In this document: piece by piece, positions 1 through 11,989 of the stretch | Layout: every line of letters begins with the position of its first letter | How positions within the stretch are numbered: the stretch's first letter is position 1 | Origin: Angiostrongylus vasorum | Taxonomy: Eukaryota > Nematoda > Chromadorea > Rhabditida > Metastrongylidae | Direction: 5' to 3' | Length of the DNA: 64,000 bases | NCBI GenBank assembly: GCA_018806985.1 | Contig: JADANN010000186.1 | Span: 230,314 to 294,313, forward strand | Position numbers and translations under genes: made by a program | The notes under the pieces: model-generated | Told to the model about the DNA's origin: nothing | Database searches by the model: none | The model's input: the letters and a program-made list of their open reading frames with translations, nothing else

Positions 1-410
1 AGGAAGCCGAGCTACGAGTAAACCAATATCAGGATCCGTCATCGTCCTGGTACTAAGCTAGTCGCAAACATCCCTTTGATCCACAAGGACGGCGATTGCC
101 TGTGGTGGTGACGACCTGGGGCCCACTTTGGCCTGGATGACCTCGGGTGTAACCCTACTGTATTTTTAGGCGTTCAAGTTTCTTTTTAAAGAAGTGTTTT
201 AGAATAGATCTAATCGCAGGAAGACAAACTTCCTACTTATCCACAAAGGCGTGGCTTGCCTATCATAACGAACTGGAACCGCTTAGGAAAGGCTTTCTTG
301 GGCTTAACAAAAACTTTCTTAGTCATTGAAATAGCAATCAACTGGAAATTGTGTGGGATCGTATGATTCGTGAAGGTGGTTCAACCAAACTGAAAATCTG
401 TAATCCAGTA
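1..410 (+). repeat. Short RTE-derived repeat, copy 1
   Basis: Starts inside the window edge and matches the copy at 35935-36210 in order: GGAAGCC, AGTAAACCA, CAGGATCC, GTCCTGGTA, CCCTTTGATCCACAA, GATTGCCTGTGG. The 3' part (about 345-410) is more decayed, but the GTGAAGG-type tail is still visible. The family ends in a tail shared with the RTE element at 48535-51735. There is no coding potential. Confidence 0.6.
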
Positions 411-502
411 AAACATAAAGTATTATAATCTCTAGGCAGTTGACTCACACCACTGGCTCCTACCACGTTTTTGCTTCTTGAAGTGGGTAAGAAGAAGGCT
501 TA

Positions 503-3500
503 TTAAAAAAGCCGAAAAAAACTTGCACTATCGCTTTCTCCAGTAGAAAAAGCTGAGTCGACAGAACGTAACTGATGGACGAGTTCCAAATTGATGTGAG
601 AGATCTGCGTAATCACTATTAAAATTTAGATTTACACTACTTGAAATGAGGTCCTTAAAGATTGTAGAAAATGAACCAATTTATATAAGGAAATACAAGG
701 GATTTCTTATCACTGCACTAGTTCTTACCTGTTGCTTTTCTTTTTCGTTCCACTCTGATTGTGCCTTAGTTTTGACGATTGAAGGAATGTAGCTGGAATT
801 TATTTACCTCACATATAGGATCTTCCTATAGACAGATATCTAAGATAAAATTTGTAAAAACACTCACCAAACAGCACCAACTCCAGCCCATTTACGTAAT
901 GGGACAATAGTAAGAGACGGATAGTCACCCTTTAGCTTCTCGAAATTCGATCTGGCCATTACAGTGGAGTCAACGATTTTCAGCACGCTACCAAGAAGTC
1001 TAATGAATTGTTGCATATGATCCACTTGCGATGACAGAGCTGCAAACAGTACACTGATTACAATGTAAACCTTCCATTTGCTGCCTACTATAACTTTTCA
1101 CGGCAGGGTATGATGTGAAATACACCAACAACGAGGCTGAGATATTCACAAAACTTAGACCCCAGGCCAGATCGAACCACGATTTCCCCTTTCTGGGGTT
1201 CACGTATTACAAACTGCACCACGGAGACTCTTGCTCTGCGTTTTTTCTCAACTAGTTTTCTACCTATTAGCATTCACCCGTAAGCGGGATATCGGGCTTG
1301 CGAATATCTCTTCATCGCTGTAGTACACTCATTACTTAAGTCGTAAAAGACCAATTGACGTTTTCTAGCGTGATACATCTAGACGTTGCGCAAACACCAA
1401 AAAAAGTCTGAGACATCGCATGTGTAGACAATTATTATATGTGAAATAAATTGTGTTTAAACTTCTTATATCATTCAATAAGCAATGACAGAATTATAGA
1501 AGTCAGTCTACAGTAACTAGTCATAGAAATCGCTTTGAAATTTTCTGCTACGAATTTAACCATTTTTGAACATGAAGGAGCAGAACCGCTGAACGAAGTG
1601 AGAAAGGTCGACAAACAAATGCCGTGTAACCGCAGTAATCCGATAATACTGCCAAGGAAGCAGCCATGACTTTTGGAACCACATCCCCTGGACTACAAAG
1701 CATTCAGTACCCGTTGCAGTACTTCTTGAATTAGAACAACGAAGTCAATTACATGTCAAAAACAAAATGTCCGAAACTTATCAACTACGACCAGAATTTC
1801 ATACACGTTTCCCGCAAGTGTAAGTACTTCTTTTGATGTGCGACAGTATCATTATTCTTACTGTGAAGTGTACTTCTGATATAAGCAATTTCAGTTGTAT
1901 TTTCTTCTAAATGGAAAGTTTATGTCACAAATATTATTTACCAGCAGCATGTTCAAGTGGACAAAAGCGAAACGCTGTGCCATAGCTTCCTCCAAGTTCG
2001 ATCATATGAATGCCCAACGATTGACATTCTGCCACAACACTTTGACCAAGCTACAAATAGTTAACGTCAATAGCAGATATAGTACAAAGATATTCTGGTA
2101 CACATTTGAATAATGATGACGATGATAATTAGCTAACTAACCCAAGAGTTTAACGAGTCTGCGTATTCACATTCATTGCGCAGAACTTCTTCTGCATCAG
2201 CAATGACCTTTTGGTCCACCTCGCTCTCCGTTCTTTGCTTCAGTTCACGAAACACCTACGATAATCAAGATCACTTCAAATATGTAAGGCAGAGAAAAAA
2301 AATGCAATAAAAGCGTCAAACTAGAGTGAGGAGACATAAAGAGCGGAATTATTCGGAAAAAGCGAACAAATATTCTTGTGAAATTTGGAAAGCAACAGCA
2401 TGTAGACATCAAGTAATCGGCATGCAAACCTTAGCCGCGTCTCTTGCAGCCGCATAACGATACTTGAAAATGAGAACTGTCGGGGCAGTGTACTGATTTT
2501 TGTACACTTTCGAAGCGAACTCAACAGCATTATCCATCCCGATCACTTCTATTTGCGGAAAAGTAGACAGTCCTTTCAGCATCACTTTACACAACATGTA
2601 GGCGTTTTCAATAACATCGGTAATTCCTTTGCTAGTCAGCGTTTGGGTAGCCACCCACCACGGTAAAATATCAAGTTTTTCACGATATGACGGTTTGTGG
2701 CCCTCAACCGTTCTGTATAGTGTCTAGAAGTTGAAGAGTACTGTAACTAGTTTTAGAACCCTTTTTGTAAAGAAAAAAAAGCAAATGCCGGCAAAATCTG
2801 CATAGTAATTACCACGACAGGTGCAGCTGGAACTCCTAACCACAATGCAAGTGGGAGCGTAAGACTATCGACCTGAGTGAGCACATGGACCAGAACTTCT
2901 GTAGGTTCACGAAGTGTCAATGCTGCCACTGCCTAGATTGTTTTCCCGTTTAAAGCAAAGCATTTAAAATGGTCTTTGTTTGATAGAATTAGCAAATTTT
3001 GTTAGCTGAAATCAAAACATGCATCAAAAAACTGCACAATATACACGACACTGAGAAAAACAAAACGCAAAGTTTTTTGGGAGTTTCATGCAGAAATTCA
3101 CAGGTTTAAAACCATAGAATGAAATTTTTAATGGAGGTAAGAGTACTTTGCTTACTTACTTGGACACTTGAACGGCCTGCCCTCTCTGGTTGTGTTGGCA
3201 TCAACATAATCTCCATTCTTTCGGAGTTTTGCTGTCCTAGCCACTGGGTTCCCTGGAGTCCTGTGGTCAGCTGGGTCAAAGTCTCCTCTCACGTCGTCAC
3301 CACCACAGGCAGTTGCCGCCGTTGTGGATCAGGAGAGATTTGCCAGCATGAGACTAGTTTGATACCAGAACGGTTGTGATCCTGGTCTTGGCTTACTTTT
3401 AGCTGGGCTTCCTAATAGAAACGCTGGACTCATTCTCAGGTTGGGAAGCAATCCCGGAGGAAGAATACCACCTGTACATTGGCCCAATGCTCAGGAACAC

Positions 3501-5969
3501 CTCCCAGCCACGATGAGGCACTAAACTGTTGGGAGGTTATGGATAGTATTCAAAACAAATGGAGAATACCAATACATTTCTCAAGGATCTTCAGCCACTC
3601 ATATATCTCAGCAGATTTGTAAAATGCAACCAACATATTACAGCTATGGTGTAAAAAAACTGAATAATAAAAAGTGATTATTTCTCTTACCTGGCCAACA
3701 ATATGAATCCAAAAGCGATGTTTTTTTCTAATTTCCAATATCTTCGATACCATATCGTTTTGACCGAGAATAGTTGAACCAACTACAGCTACTACTAGTA
3801 GTGGCCTACGACCTCCAGCCACATCATCATTCAGTATACGTTCAAATGCATGATGATCCTGAACAATTCTGCTAATTTCAATTCATATTTTGTTAAAAGA
3901 GAGATTATGAAAACTAACTATTCGTCCTTCAATCTCACTCATATCACCGCTGAGTTTTGGCAACAGGACCACATCAGCAATACCGAATTCCGAGGCGATA
4001 TATGGCGCAAGATCCATATGAAGTGCCGGTGTCACATAAACTACAGGTGCGCCCTATAACTCTCATCTATTACTGGTAAATATGTTAAGCAGTACGGGTA
4101 ACCTATCAGTTCGTCCACAGTCCCTTAAAAATGGAGCTCTCGGCGTTGATCAATCCCTGAGGGATGCGCCATGCATTCGACTTCGTTAAGTATCGTTGGG
4201 GGTGAATGATTGCATATCTGGCTTATATAACGACTCGCGGTGGCCTGTCGATGTATCGAGCCAGTGATACTATCCTCCCAGACTAGTCTTGTAGCAATAT
4301 GCCGAACCAGGAAGGATGCAGGGCCTGGTGGACCCGGGGCGCGAGGATCGATCTCAAGTGTATTGCAGGGCGTCTCTGGCACACACTACGCTATACACGC
4401 CTCCTCCACCGTCTCTTACCAATCAGAAACCAATGAGAACTGGACTTACATTTGTAATACGGTCTTCTTTTTCACATCCACCATTTTTGAATTCTCGAAA
4501 TACAACTTGATTTAAAAAAGCGATATTCTGAATTTTATTTTCTTAGTCAGTTATTGCAAATGACAATGTTTAATAGTTATTGGGAAATATCAGTAGTTGA
4601 AAGATTTTTGCCCTACAACAGGTCAATTGATGACCTTGGAAATTGAATCCTCGGATATTGATTGCTTATGAATGTGCGCGTCAGTCAATACATATACTTT
4701 ACTATGCTTCATCTAAAACGCTTCTAAACCATGTTTTAGACTAGAATTTATGTCCATTCCAACTAAAATAACAGTAACCCACGTAATTCGTTAAAATTAC
4801 GTCGACAGGGGTTTCTAACCGCCGAACACTCGTAATTACTGCACCAGGCTTTTCTCGTTGACTCCGTTCGAATATGCTAGATTACTTCCAAAAAATTTGT
4901 TTTCTATGTGAAACTTTACTTTAATTCCATGTTTATTTGTTTATATTAGATCGATTTCTATTTTTTAAAGTGTACACGACTTCAAAGTGTAATACTGCTT
5001 CTATAGGAGCTTGTGTAGCGCAGTGGTCGGAAGCGCCCTGTAATACACATGGGATCGATTCCCGCGCCGAAGGCTCACCAAGCCTTCCATCCCCCGAAGT
5101 CATCAGTTGCTTCCAGGCTTGCCTGGGATAGCAGCGCTGGCTCGATACATCGGTAGGCCACCGCAAGTCCAGTCCCATTGTTATGGCCAGATATGCATTC
5201 AATCACTTCCAAACGACGCTTAATGAAGTCGAATGCATGGCGCATCTTTCAGGGATAGATCAACACCGAGAGCTTTAAGCTTTATTATCCTTTTAATATG
5301 GTTTCCATAATAATTCGAAACTATGATTTATTTCATTTAACGATAAAATAGGACTACTATTCTGCAATCTGAAAGTGATTGTTCACCTTTTCCACGAAGG
5401 CTTTCCAGCCTTTTGTTACGTAGTCATTCCCGTAAGTGTCCTTGAGTGCCAAACGAATGGCATGTCCTAAAAAAGTCCCCTATATTGTGATAAACCACGA
5501 AAATAAGAATAAAGGAAAAAATCAATGCCTTACCTATTCCATTTCTAACAGATAATGCTAATGTTGCCTCTGGTTCCGAACAATGAATATTCGATTCAGG
5601 AAATCTAGAGAGAGTAAAGAAAAATCCTTTTAGCACATTAACAAATCAAAATATTTCTTAAAAGGCTTTTAACTATAATAAGTTAAGGCTATAGGGAAGT
5701 AGAATTGGAGCAGATGGAGTAGAATGTATAAGGTGAAATCTAGAGAAATAATTAACAGAAGACTGAAGAATGGGATGGTGATTTCCGTTTAAGAGAAGAT
5801 AAGTTGATAATACCTGAACTGTTGACTGAGCGCCTGACTGGTATTCCCATATAGCCATGAGGCGATACTTTGTCTATGATGACTGGTCAAAAGATCAATG
5901 TACGTTTTCAGAGAAGACGATGTAACCAATGTCCTCCCGAGGTCCGATAAACGTTGACTTTCGCGAGAA
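503..5969 (-). CDS. PDXDC1: PDXDC1-like PLP-fold protein, exons 2 to 13
   Basis: Twelve exons with matching phases lie, in transcript order, at 5814-5969, 5534-5604, 5387-5466, 3919-4053, 3691-3858, 2813-2932, 2430-2723, 2142-2255, 1942-2050, 868-1039, 729-792 and 503-604. With the proposed first exon at 23905-23966 they total 1647 nt, an intact 548-residue frame ending in TAA. The order and spacing of segments follow animal PDXDC1 (type II PLP decarboxylase fold): PVVYVTPALHMDLAPY, then GGRRPLLVVAVVGST, then HRFWIHIVGQ, then LPLALWLGVPAAPVV, then GLSTFPQIEVIG. Where active group II decarboxylases have an H-K dipeptide binding PLP, this segment reads LTLPLALWLG, so catalysis is doubtful. The last exon (503-604) is the least certain; vertebrate PDXDC1 is about 240 residues longer at its C-terminus, so a further exon may lie outside. 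Introns carry SINE-like, RTE-derived and MITE repeats. No frameshift was needed. Confidence 0.85.
1085..1255 (+). repeat. TIR MITE family, partial copy in a PDXDC1-like intron
   Basis: Carries the family end TTTTCACGGCAGGGTAT followed by GTGAAATACA, a GAGGCTGAGATATT block and an AAACTTAGACCCCAGG block, as in the copies at 9236, 26236, 33525, 34930 and 56370. It sits in the intron downstream of exon 1942-2050. The opposite end is not clear. Confidence 0.55.
3150..3545 (-). repeat. Short RTE-derived repeat, copy 2
   Basis: Begins on the plus strand with CTTACTTACTTGGACACTTG, the reverse complement of the tail that also ends the RTE element at 48535. The body (CACCACAGGCAGTTGCCG, GACTAGTTTGATACCAG, GGAACACCTCCCAGCCACGAT) is collinear with 8060-8480. 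It lies in the PDXDC1-like intron between exons 3691-3858 and 2813-2932. Confidence 0.7.
4127..4410 (-). repeat. tRNA-derived SINE-like repeat, copy 1
   Basis: Read on the minus strand it begins with a tRNA-like head (GTATAGCGTAGTG as box A, GAGATCGATCC as box B), then CCACCAGGCCCTGCATCC, and ends in the family tail with GAATGCATGGCGCATCCCTCAGGGATTGATCAACGC. It is inserted in the PDXDC1-like intron between exons 5387-5466 and 3919-4053. Confidence 0.75.
5003..5302 (+). repeat. tRNA-derived SINE-like repeat, copy 2, near full length
   Basis: Head GTGTAGCGCAGTGGTCGGAA (box A-like) and GGGATCGATTCCCGC (box B-like), then GCTCACCAAGCCTTCCATC, CTGGCTCGATACATCGGTAG, GAAGTCGAATGCATGGCGC, and a T-rich end after GAGAGCTTTA. 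This is one of the best-preserved copies. It is not a tRNA gene: no acceptor stem or anticodon arm closes around the boxes. Confidence 0.8.
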
Positions 5970-6034
5970 CTAAATCCACAGAACAACTCGTTTTTAGTTC
6001 AGTAATACCTTCGTAGTACAAACATACATAGATT

Positions 6035-6300
6035 AAATGCGTATGTGGCGCGGTGGTCGGGGGCGCCCTGCAATACACATGGGATCGACCCCTGCGTTCC
6101 AGGGCCACCAACCCCTCCATCTCTCTGGGGTCGACAAATTGGTACCAGACTTGTAAGGAGCACTGCCTCGATACATGAATAGGTCATTGTATAGGCCAGA
6201 TCTATTCAGTCATCTCCAACGATGCTTAATGAAGTCGAATGCATAGCTTATCTTTCAGGGATTGGTCAACGCCGAGAGCTTTATCTTCTATCCTTTTTAT
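6035..6300 (+). repeat. tRNA-derived SINE-like repeat, copy 3
   Basis: Head TATGTGGCGCGGTGGTCGGG, GGGATCGACCCC as box B, CACCAACCCCTCCATC, CTCGATACATGAATAGG, GAAGTCGAATGCATAGC and GCCGAGAGCTTTATC. It lies just upstream, in gene terms, of exon 5814-5969 of the PDXDC1-like gene and is followed directly by a degraded copy. Confidence 0.75.
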
Positions 6301-6301
6301 A

Positions 6302-6600
6302 GATTAAACGCACACAGAGTAAACAATGTATGTGTGACAGCAAGCAGCCGTTAGTTAGAGGACCTTGTGATACACACATGGCCAGCAGGTTTGATTCATC
6401 TTTTTGAGTGAACTCTGCAGAGTAATCAAATTGGTATAAAACTTCTAGGAGAATAGAACACTGATTTTTTAACAGAGCTATGGAAATCATTGAATAGGCC
6501 AAAAAGTATCAATGTATAATTATGCAGTCAGTCATCTCTACGACGTTTAAAGTTTCTTAGATAAAACCGCTCTTCCGATAACTAATGAGTATCTCAGAAG
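6302..6600 (+). repeat. Decayed SINE-like repeat, copy 4, head to tail with copy 3
   Basis: Retains GTTAGTTAGAGG, GTGATACACACATGG, GGTTTGATTCAT, CAAATTGGTATAAAACTTCT and CAGTCAGTCATCTCTACGA in family order, but is strongly diverged. It abuts the younger-looking copy at 6035-6300. Confidence 0.5.
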
Positions 6601-6738
6601 TTTATAGGATCACAGAAGAGACTTTGATATATCCCATTAGTAGCCTTTGTAATTTTTTATACAATGCACTTTTAAATTGAAATATGTTTAGGATTGGGAC
6701 TTTGAAAAGAATGAAAAAAGAAAATTTTTGATTCGTAG

Positions 6739-6943
6739 GTTGTCCAACGAAAAGCGCCAGTTGCAGACATAAACGACATATTGAGGAAGAGCGTCGTGTC
6801 GTTCTTGACGAATGTTGAAGCAATAACAGGCAAGGGAAATGTGCCATGTCCTCCAGAAAATCAGGATTTCATCTCAGTAAAACAAGACGACATTTACCCT
6901 GCAGGAGAAGATTTGAAGAAGCTAATATTTTTCCTTCCAACTA
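6739..6943 (+). CDS. Candidate coding exon, unknown product
   Basis: I do not recognise this sequence. An open frame of 68 codons runs from a GATTCGTAG acceptor (ends 6738) to an ACTA/GTAAGA donor at 6943-6944; if unspliced it stops at TAG 6958-6960. The peptide contains APVADINDILRKS, TNVEAITGKG and KQDDIYPAGEDLKKL and is less AT-rich than its surroundings. It lies antisense within the probable first intron of the PDXDC1-like gene. It could be an exon of a nested gene, a pseudogene piece, or chance. No partner exon was identified. Confidence 0.3.
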
Positions 6944-7014
6944 GTAAGATTTTCCAATAGCTGAGATTATTGCTTTAAAGTTGAAAGCTGCCACTATTTT
7001 TTGCATCGCATGAT

Positions 7015-7120
7015 TTCCATAGTGGTCACGTCGCTGGTTGTAAACGATGGATTCGAATGCATGTTGCATCCCTAACAGATTCATCAACGCCGGATCCTTT
7101 ATCCTTTATGTGTGACACAA
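7015..7120 (+). repeat. SINE-like repeat tail fragment
   Basis: GGATTCGAATGCATGTTGCATCCCT, then GATTCATCAACGCCGGATCC and TTTATCCTTTATG, match the 3' third of the tRNA-derived repeat. The head is absent. Confidence 0.45.
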
Positions 7121-8059
7121 TAGAACTGGTTCATATTAGAGATCTCGAATTGGTTAGCTATGAGGATACGGACTGTCAGGTGATAGATAATGGGTTAAAC
7201 ACGGACCAACTGCAACCATCTCGTTGTCCTGAGACGCTGGAAGACTGAATTGTACCATTTGTATACACGTGACCACACTTCGCCTTATAGTACGACTGAA
7301 ATCTGGAAGACGGTTAGAAGTCTGCAATAGGGTGAATAGGAAGAACAATGGAGGTAGTTTAGGTCGCCTTCGAGGGATATACTTCAAGTTAGCTTCCAGA
7401 AAGAACGACATGATATATATAGTATACCTAATCTCCCAATGCAGAAGAGTTTCAATGAGGCGTCATGGGTACTCTGTCGCCGAAAATAATAAAAATGAAG
7501 GGTCCCATATAAAAATGGAGATGTACTTTGTGTTTCTTGAGAGAGTGGAGCCTAATGAGCATCACTGACGCGTAATGAGAATGAATAAGGACTGCTCTAG
7601 GGCCCTCTTGACGAATAGTGGAACGGTGATGTTTCGTAAATTGCAACCCACCGGTGTTCACTTATATAACTAAGAATGTTGAGTGATAAAAAAAGCAAAA
7701 CGTGAAATTTTGATGGCTTTATCGGTGATAAATGATCGGGTAGATATAAGGAAATATCTTGAAGCATAGGAACCAAGTAGGAAAAAATCACGACAGCGCA
7801 GTGAGACAACAAAACGAGTCAACAAAGTAAACATTGAGATGCAGGTTTTCCCTCAGCTAATACAAAAAAGGCTGTTCTTTGGTGTTTTAGTGTATGTCTC
7901 TGTGTATGAGATATTGAAATGATGACCGTAATAAGAGCAAAAATCTAGTAGAATTAACAATAGGGTAACAACAACAACACCATTTTTTTCTTTGGAGCGA
8001 TAAAGAGATAACATCCTTTTTTTTGAAAGAGAAACGAAAACAAACGATATGACCAACTA
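7121..8059. other. Unassigned sequence
   Basis: Only short open frames with no recognised motif or convincing splice pairing (the longest, 7269-7568 plus, is 99 codons). Nothing further was seen. Confidence 0.4.
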
Positions 8060-8480
8060 AAGGAAGCTTGGGCACTTGGATACTTCGACGGCCCGTCCTC
8101 CTGGTTGTTGTGGCCTCAGCACAACCTCTATTTTTCAGAGTTTTGCTGGTTTAGCCATTGTGGCTTCCTGGAGTCCCGAGGTCAGACTGGTCAAAGTGTG
8201 CCCCAGGCCGTCACCACTACAGGTAGTCGCCGACCTTGCGGTTCGGAGGGAGATTTGTCACCATGCGACTAGTCTGATACCAGGACGGTAGTGGATCCTG
8301 GTATTGGTTTACTCTTAGCTAGGCTTCCTGATGGAAACGCCGGACTCTTTCTCAGCCTGCGAGACCCTGCCAGGAGGACGAATCACCCCGCTGTACAACG
8401 CAGTCCGACACCCAGGAACACCTCCCAGCCACGATAAGGCAGCAAACCGTTGGGTGGAACTAAGGAAAGTACTAAAAATA
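8060..8480 (-). repeat. Short RTE-derived repeat, copy 3
   Basis: Plus-strand start TTGGGCACTTGGATACTTCG is the decayed shared tail. The body is collinear with 3150-3545: CACCACTACAGGTAGTCGCCG, GACTAGTCTGATACCAGGACG, GAACACCTCCCAGCCACGAT. The minus strand keeps a 118-codon open frame over part of it (8315-8671), which I treat as incidental. Confidence 0.7.
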
Positions 8481-9229
8481 GATCTCCAAGACCAACGAGT
8501 GAAATTTTCAGGGAGGTATTGTCTCAATGTAGAGACAAATATAAAAAATTCGGCGGTATAATGAACATACCGTGTTTTTGTGAGTTGTGGGTGTCCGGTA
8601 GGTTGAATGTCCCTATTAATCCATTCGTCTGAGATGATTAATTGTTGCAGTTGTTCCAGAACTGGTGACATATTGTACTGTGATGTATGAGACGTCTTTC
8701 GTGATAATGGTTTGCCCTTAATCGGTTCTATTTAAAATTATCATCGTAATGTTTTTTTCATGAAAATTTGCACCCCACTACTAGTTCTATATTAGCGAAT
8801 ACTTCACACTATATGGGATTCATATGGAAGTATTATGTTAAAGAAGAAAGACCGCAATGATGATCGCATCTGTCTATGGTTTTGAACGAGATGAATCAAT
8901 GCAGTGTCTATTTATTAAAAAAAAACTTAACTAACAGTGAACTAATTACTGTTATTTAGTCTTTTATGGTACTTAGTGCATACTTGTTACGACAACTTTA
9001 CTTTTCAATGAATCGCAGCTAGCGCTGACTTTGTTTTAGATGGTAATCACAATAAGTCATATATTCATACTACTTAATATACATCGACCATAGCCACTAC
9101 TACTGAACTGCTATCCGCCCATAGGAGTGCTGTCAGTCATGAACTTTGAGCGCTTTTAACAGCATTGACACAAAGATGACATCATATTATATATCGACAT
9201 AAACTTTGAAGATTACATTCAAGTCAGTA
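8481..9229. other. Unassigned AT-rich sequence
   Basis: No gene, repeat match or motif recognised. Confidence 0.4.
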
Positions 9230-9480
9230 AGTTTTAGCATAGAAGTTTCTTTTTCATAATGAAGCACAGTTATGTAAAATACAACCACAACTATGCTGAG
9301 ATATAAGCAGCACTCGGAACCTCAAGTAGAGTTCGAGCCCGCGATAACTCTTGGCGGAGACACGTGTGCTATCCACAACACCAAGCGCGGGTTCGGGCCC
9401 ACCTGCTGTTCCGAGTTCTGCTCATTTCTCAGTAACCTCATGGCTATATTTCACATAGTGCCCTGCAAAGAAAAATGAGT
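9230..9480. mobile_element. TIR MITE, compact copy with both ends
   Basis: The left end reads TTTTTCATAATGAAGCACAG then ATGTAAAATACAACCAC, ATGCTGAGATAT and GCAGCACTCGGA. The reverse complement of the right end reads CTTTGCAGGGCACTATGTG then AAATATAGCCATGAGG, ACTGAGAAATGAGCAGAACTCGGA. These form imperfect terminal inverted repeats of about 60 bp around a short GC-richer core. There is no transposase, so it is non-autonomous. Confidence 0.65.
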
Positions 9481-10670
9481 ATGTAATAGAGAGAAATTAA
9501 CAGCACAATTGTTTACTTTGAATAACTACATTATATCTTCTATCTATAATGAGAGAGAAGAAAGAGAAATTGTAGGCTGAATGAATAAATCTCATGCTAC
9601 ACCAACAATTAGACTACTGTTTGGTAGTAACTAATAATAAAATGTATTCACTGATGATGAATGCTTCGTCGATCCATCTTCGACACCGCTATCTTGGGAT
9701 TTTGTTGAGGTTTGCGAACCAGGACTATGTTGTAACTGTTGGTCGATTCTGCTGAAATTGTAAATCTGTGCGAGATCTTACAAATATTTCATTACATTTC
9801 CTAGATATAGAACTAAGCTTTCCTGTTGGATTAAAGAAAGAGAAGGAAAAAAGCTGAAGCATTTTTTTCCTCTTTAAGGTTGTTAAGGTGAGTGACACAG
9901 TTTTATGGTGGTCTTCTTTTGCAAATTTTTACCTCTGCACCTCCCTTGAGAGTCAGATTCTTTTAAAATAGGTCTATATTGGAGCCTCAACTCACATAAC
10001 ATAAAGATTTATACTTACGCTGATTTCATGAGAACATTGAACAGAGATAAAAGAAGCCAAATGCCGAAGTTTAAAAGCCGCGACGAATGTAATCGGAAAT
10101 TCATAGCCTCTGAATTTGCGCCGGTTGAGCTATATCCCGAGGGACGACAGCAGCTCTCAGCCTTTATCTCGAGCAACACTAACTAACTTATATCGCCACA
10201 TATTTCAACTTAGTCAAGAATTGATGGCTTAGGCAGAGCAAAAAAAATGAGAAGCGTTCGAATTCCAAAGCGCCAGAAAAAAAGCCTCTCTTGCTTGCCG
10301 AAATTTTTTAAGCAACGTCAAATTTCAGTTAAGAAATGGAAATGGCTCCGCTTCAAAATCTCGGTACAATGAAAGTGTAGCATTTTATTCACAGCCGTTT
10401 GCTTAGATAAAACTGTCTTGGTATCTCAGTTAGCAGTGTGATTGAAAAGCAGCTCATTGTTTTAGAATACTTCTAATTTGCTTACGCATCGCGTTATTTT
10501 TCCCAAACAATTCAGTGTTTTGCTAACGAGCAGATATAAGGTTGACCACAAGATTAACTTACTATAATAAACAGCGACCTTTTTACGGTTTCTCTTTCTT
10601 CAGAGCCTGGAAAGTTCAGATTGACACCCAATCTAATCAGCCAAAAAATTTCCATACTTCATCTGAAAGA
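9481..10670. other. Unassigned sequence in the probable first intron of the PDXDC1-like gene
   Basis: AT-rich, with no open frame above 60 codons and no repeat match that I could see. Confidence 0.4.
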
Positions 10671-10671
10671 A

Positions 10672-11944
10672 CTTGCTACAAAATTTTTATTGGCATAGTA
10701 AGCAGCTTCTCTTAAACACTCACTGTTTTGTTCTTTATAAATCTTCCAGTTATTGATTGATATCGGCCGCACAAAGTCTTAGATGGGTCAGGAATGTGGT
10801 GGCTCAGGTCAGAAAAAATTAGCCTGGGGTGTGGCGCGAGGTCACGCGTTATCATAAGACATTCTTCCTTGCGGGTCATCCTTAGATTTTTGGAATGTAT
10901 ACAGAAACCTTGAAGAATTGTATTACATTCCTGTGCGAGGATACCCAATTTTAATTCAAAGTCCTCCTCGTTGCCTTTGTGGTCTATTCATACCTAAAAA
11001 GAGTGTTTTGTCCAACTTCAGGTTTTTCAACTAGGTGGTCCTTTATGCGGACGCACAGTGATCTACCTGTTGCGCCAATACATCCGTCCTCACAAGCCTT
11101 AAAAGAGATTAGGAACCTATGCAATCATCGTCTCTACACTTAGGTTGTATTATGCCATTTCGCTTCGCGCATACACAGCCATACGGGCAGTTTCGAACAA
11201 CCTAGTGTCTTGGATTTTCCGGTGCTATTTGAATCAGTGTTACTGAATTCTCTAAACCGTTTATTTTTTAAGCTATGCTTGTAGCTGCACTTGTGTCGTT
11301 GGAAACCAAGCACAGAATAAACGAGAAATCATTCTCGGTAGACTTATCTAGAAATAAGAACAACTATAAAGCGTTACTTAAAAAGGTACGGTTTGGAGAA
11401 ATCCGTAACAGTGATTGGAATACCACTGCACAGTCTAAGATTCTAGCTAGTTCGTAACCGCCGGCATGAAAGACTACGCATAACTCAAAATTGCATAATA
11501 TAACTTAACGGTACAGATGGTCATTGCATAAGTATGGACACGGCATACCAATCTCTTCTAAAGCACACGGCGACGAATAGAGCGAAACGGGCAGGCCACT
11601 GCTCGTCCGTATAAAAAGCTCCCAGTTGAAAAAATTTAAAGTCGAATAAAACACTCCATGTACAGAAATCTAAAAACATCTACACGAAAAATTAGTAGAG
11701 CATTTTGGATTAATTCCAAAAACCCAAAAATGAACTGCTAGGCTGGTGTTCCGTGATTGCGCCTAACCTGGCGCCATCTCACAGCCCGATTTTTTTCTGA
11801 CCTGAGCCATGCACATTACTGACCCATCTAAGACTTTGTGCGGTTGATATCGATCAATAACTGGAAGATTTATAAAGAACAAAACAGTGAGTGTTTAAGA
11901 AAAGCTGCTTACTATGCTAATAAAAAATTTTGTAGCAAGTTTTG
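10672..11944. mobile_element. Foldback-type element with long inverted arms
   Basis: The left arm (10672-10860) and the right arm (11760-11944) are reverse complements over roughly 150-185 bp. Shared blocks include CTTTATAAATCTTCCAGTTA, CAAAGTCTTAGATGGGTCAG and AAACACTCACTGTTTTGTTC. The spacer is about 0.9 kb without a clear transposase; it holds a 60-codon frame at 11275-11457. A related, more decayed sequence lies at about 38440-39140. This is a non-autonomous DNA transposon or foldback element by structure; the family is not identified. Confidence 0.6.
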
Positions 11945-11989
11945 ATGAGGGTACGAAAGTGTTCAGCTCGGTAGATTGCCTGTCAATTT

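Noticed and set aside
5020..5075. Possible tRNA gene from box A and box B motifs
   Set aside because: The flanks do not form an acceptor stem or a complete cloverleaf, and the same head recurs in many dispersed copies with a long non-tRNA tail.
8315..8671. 118-codon minus-strand frame as a gene
   Set aside because: It mostly overlaps a short RTE-derived repeat with homologous copies that lack the frame.
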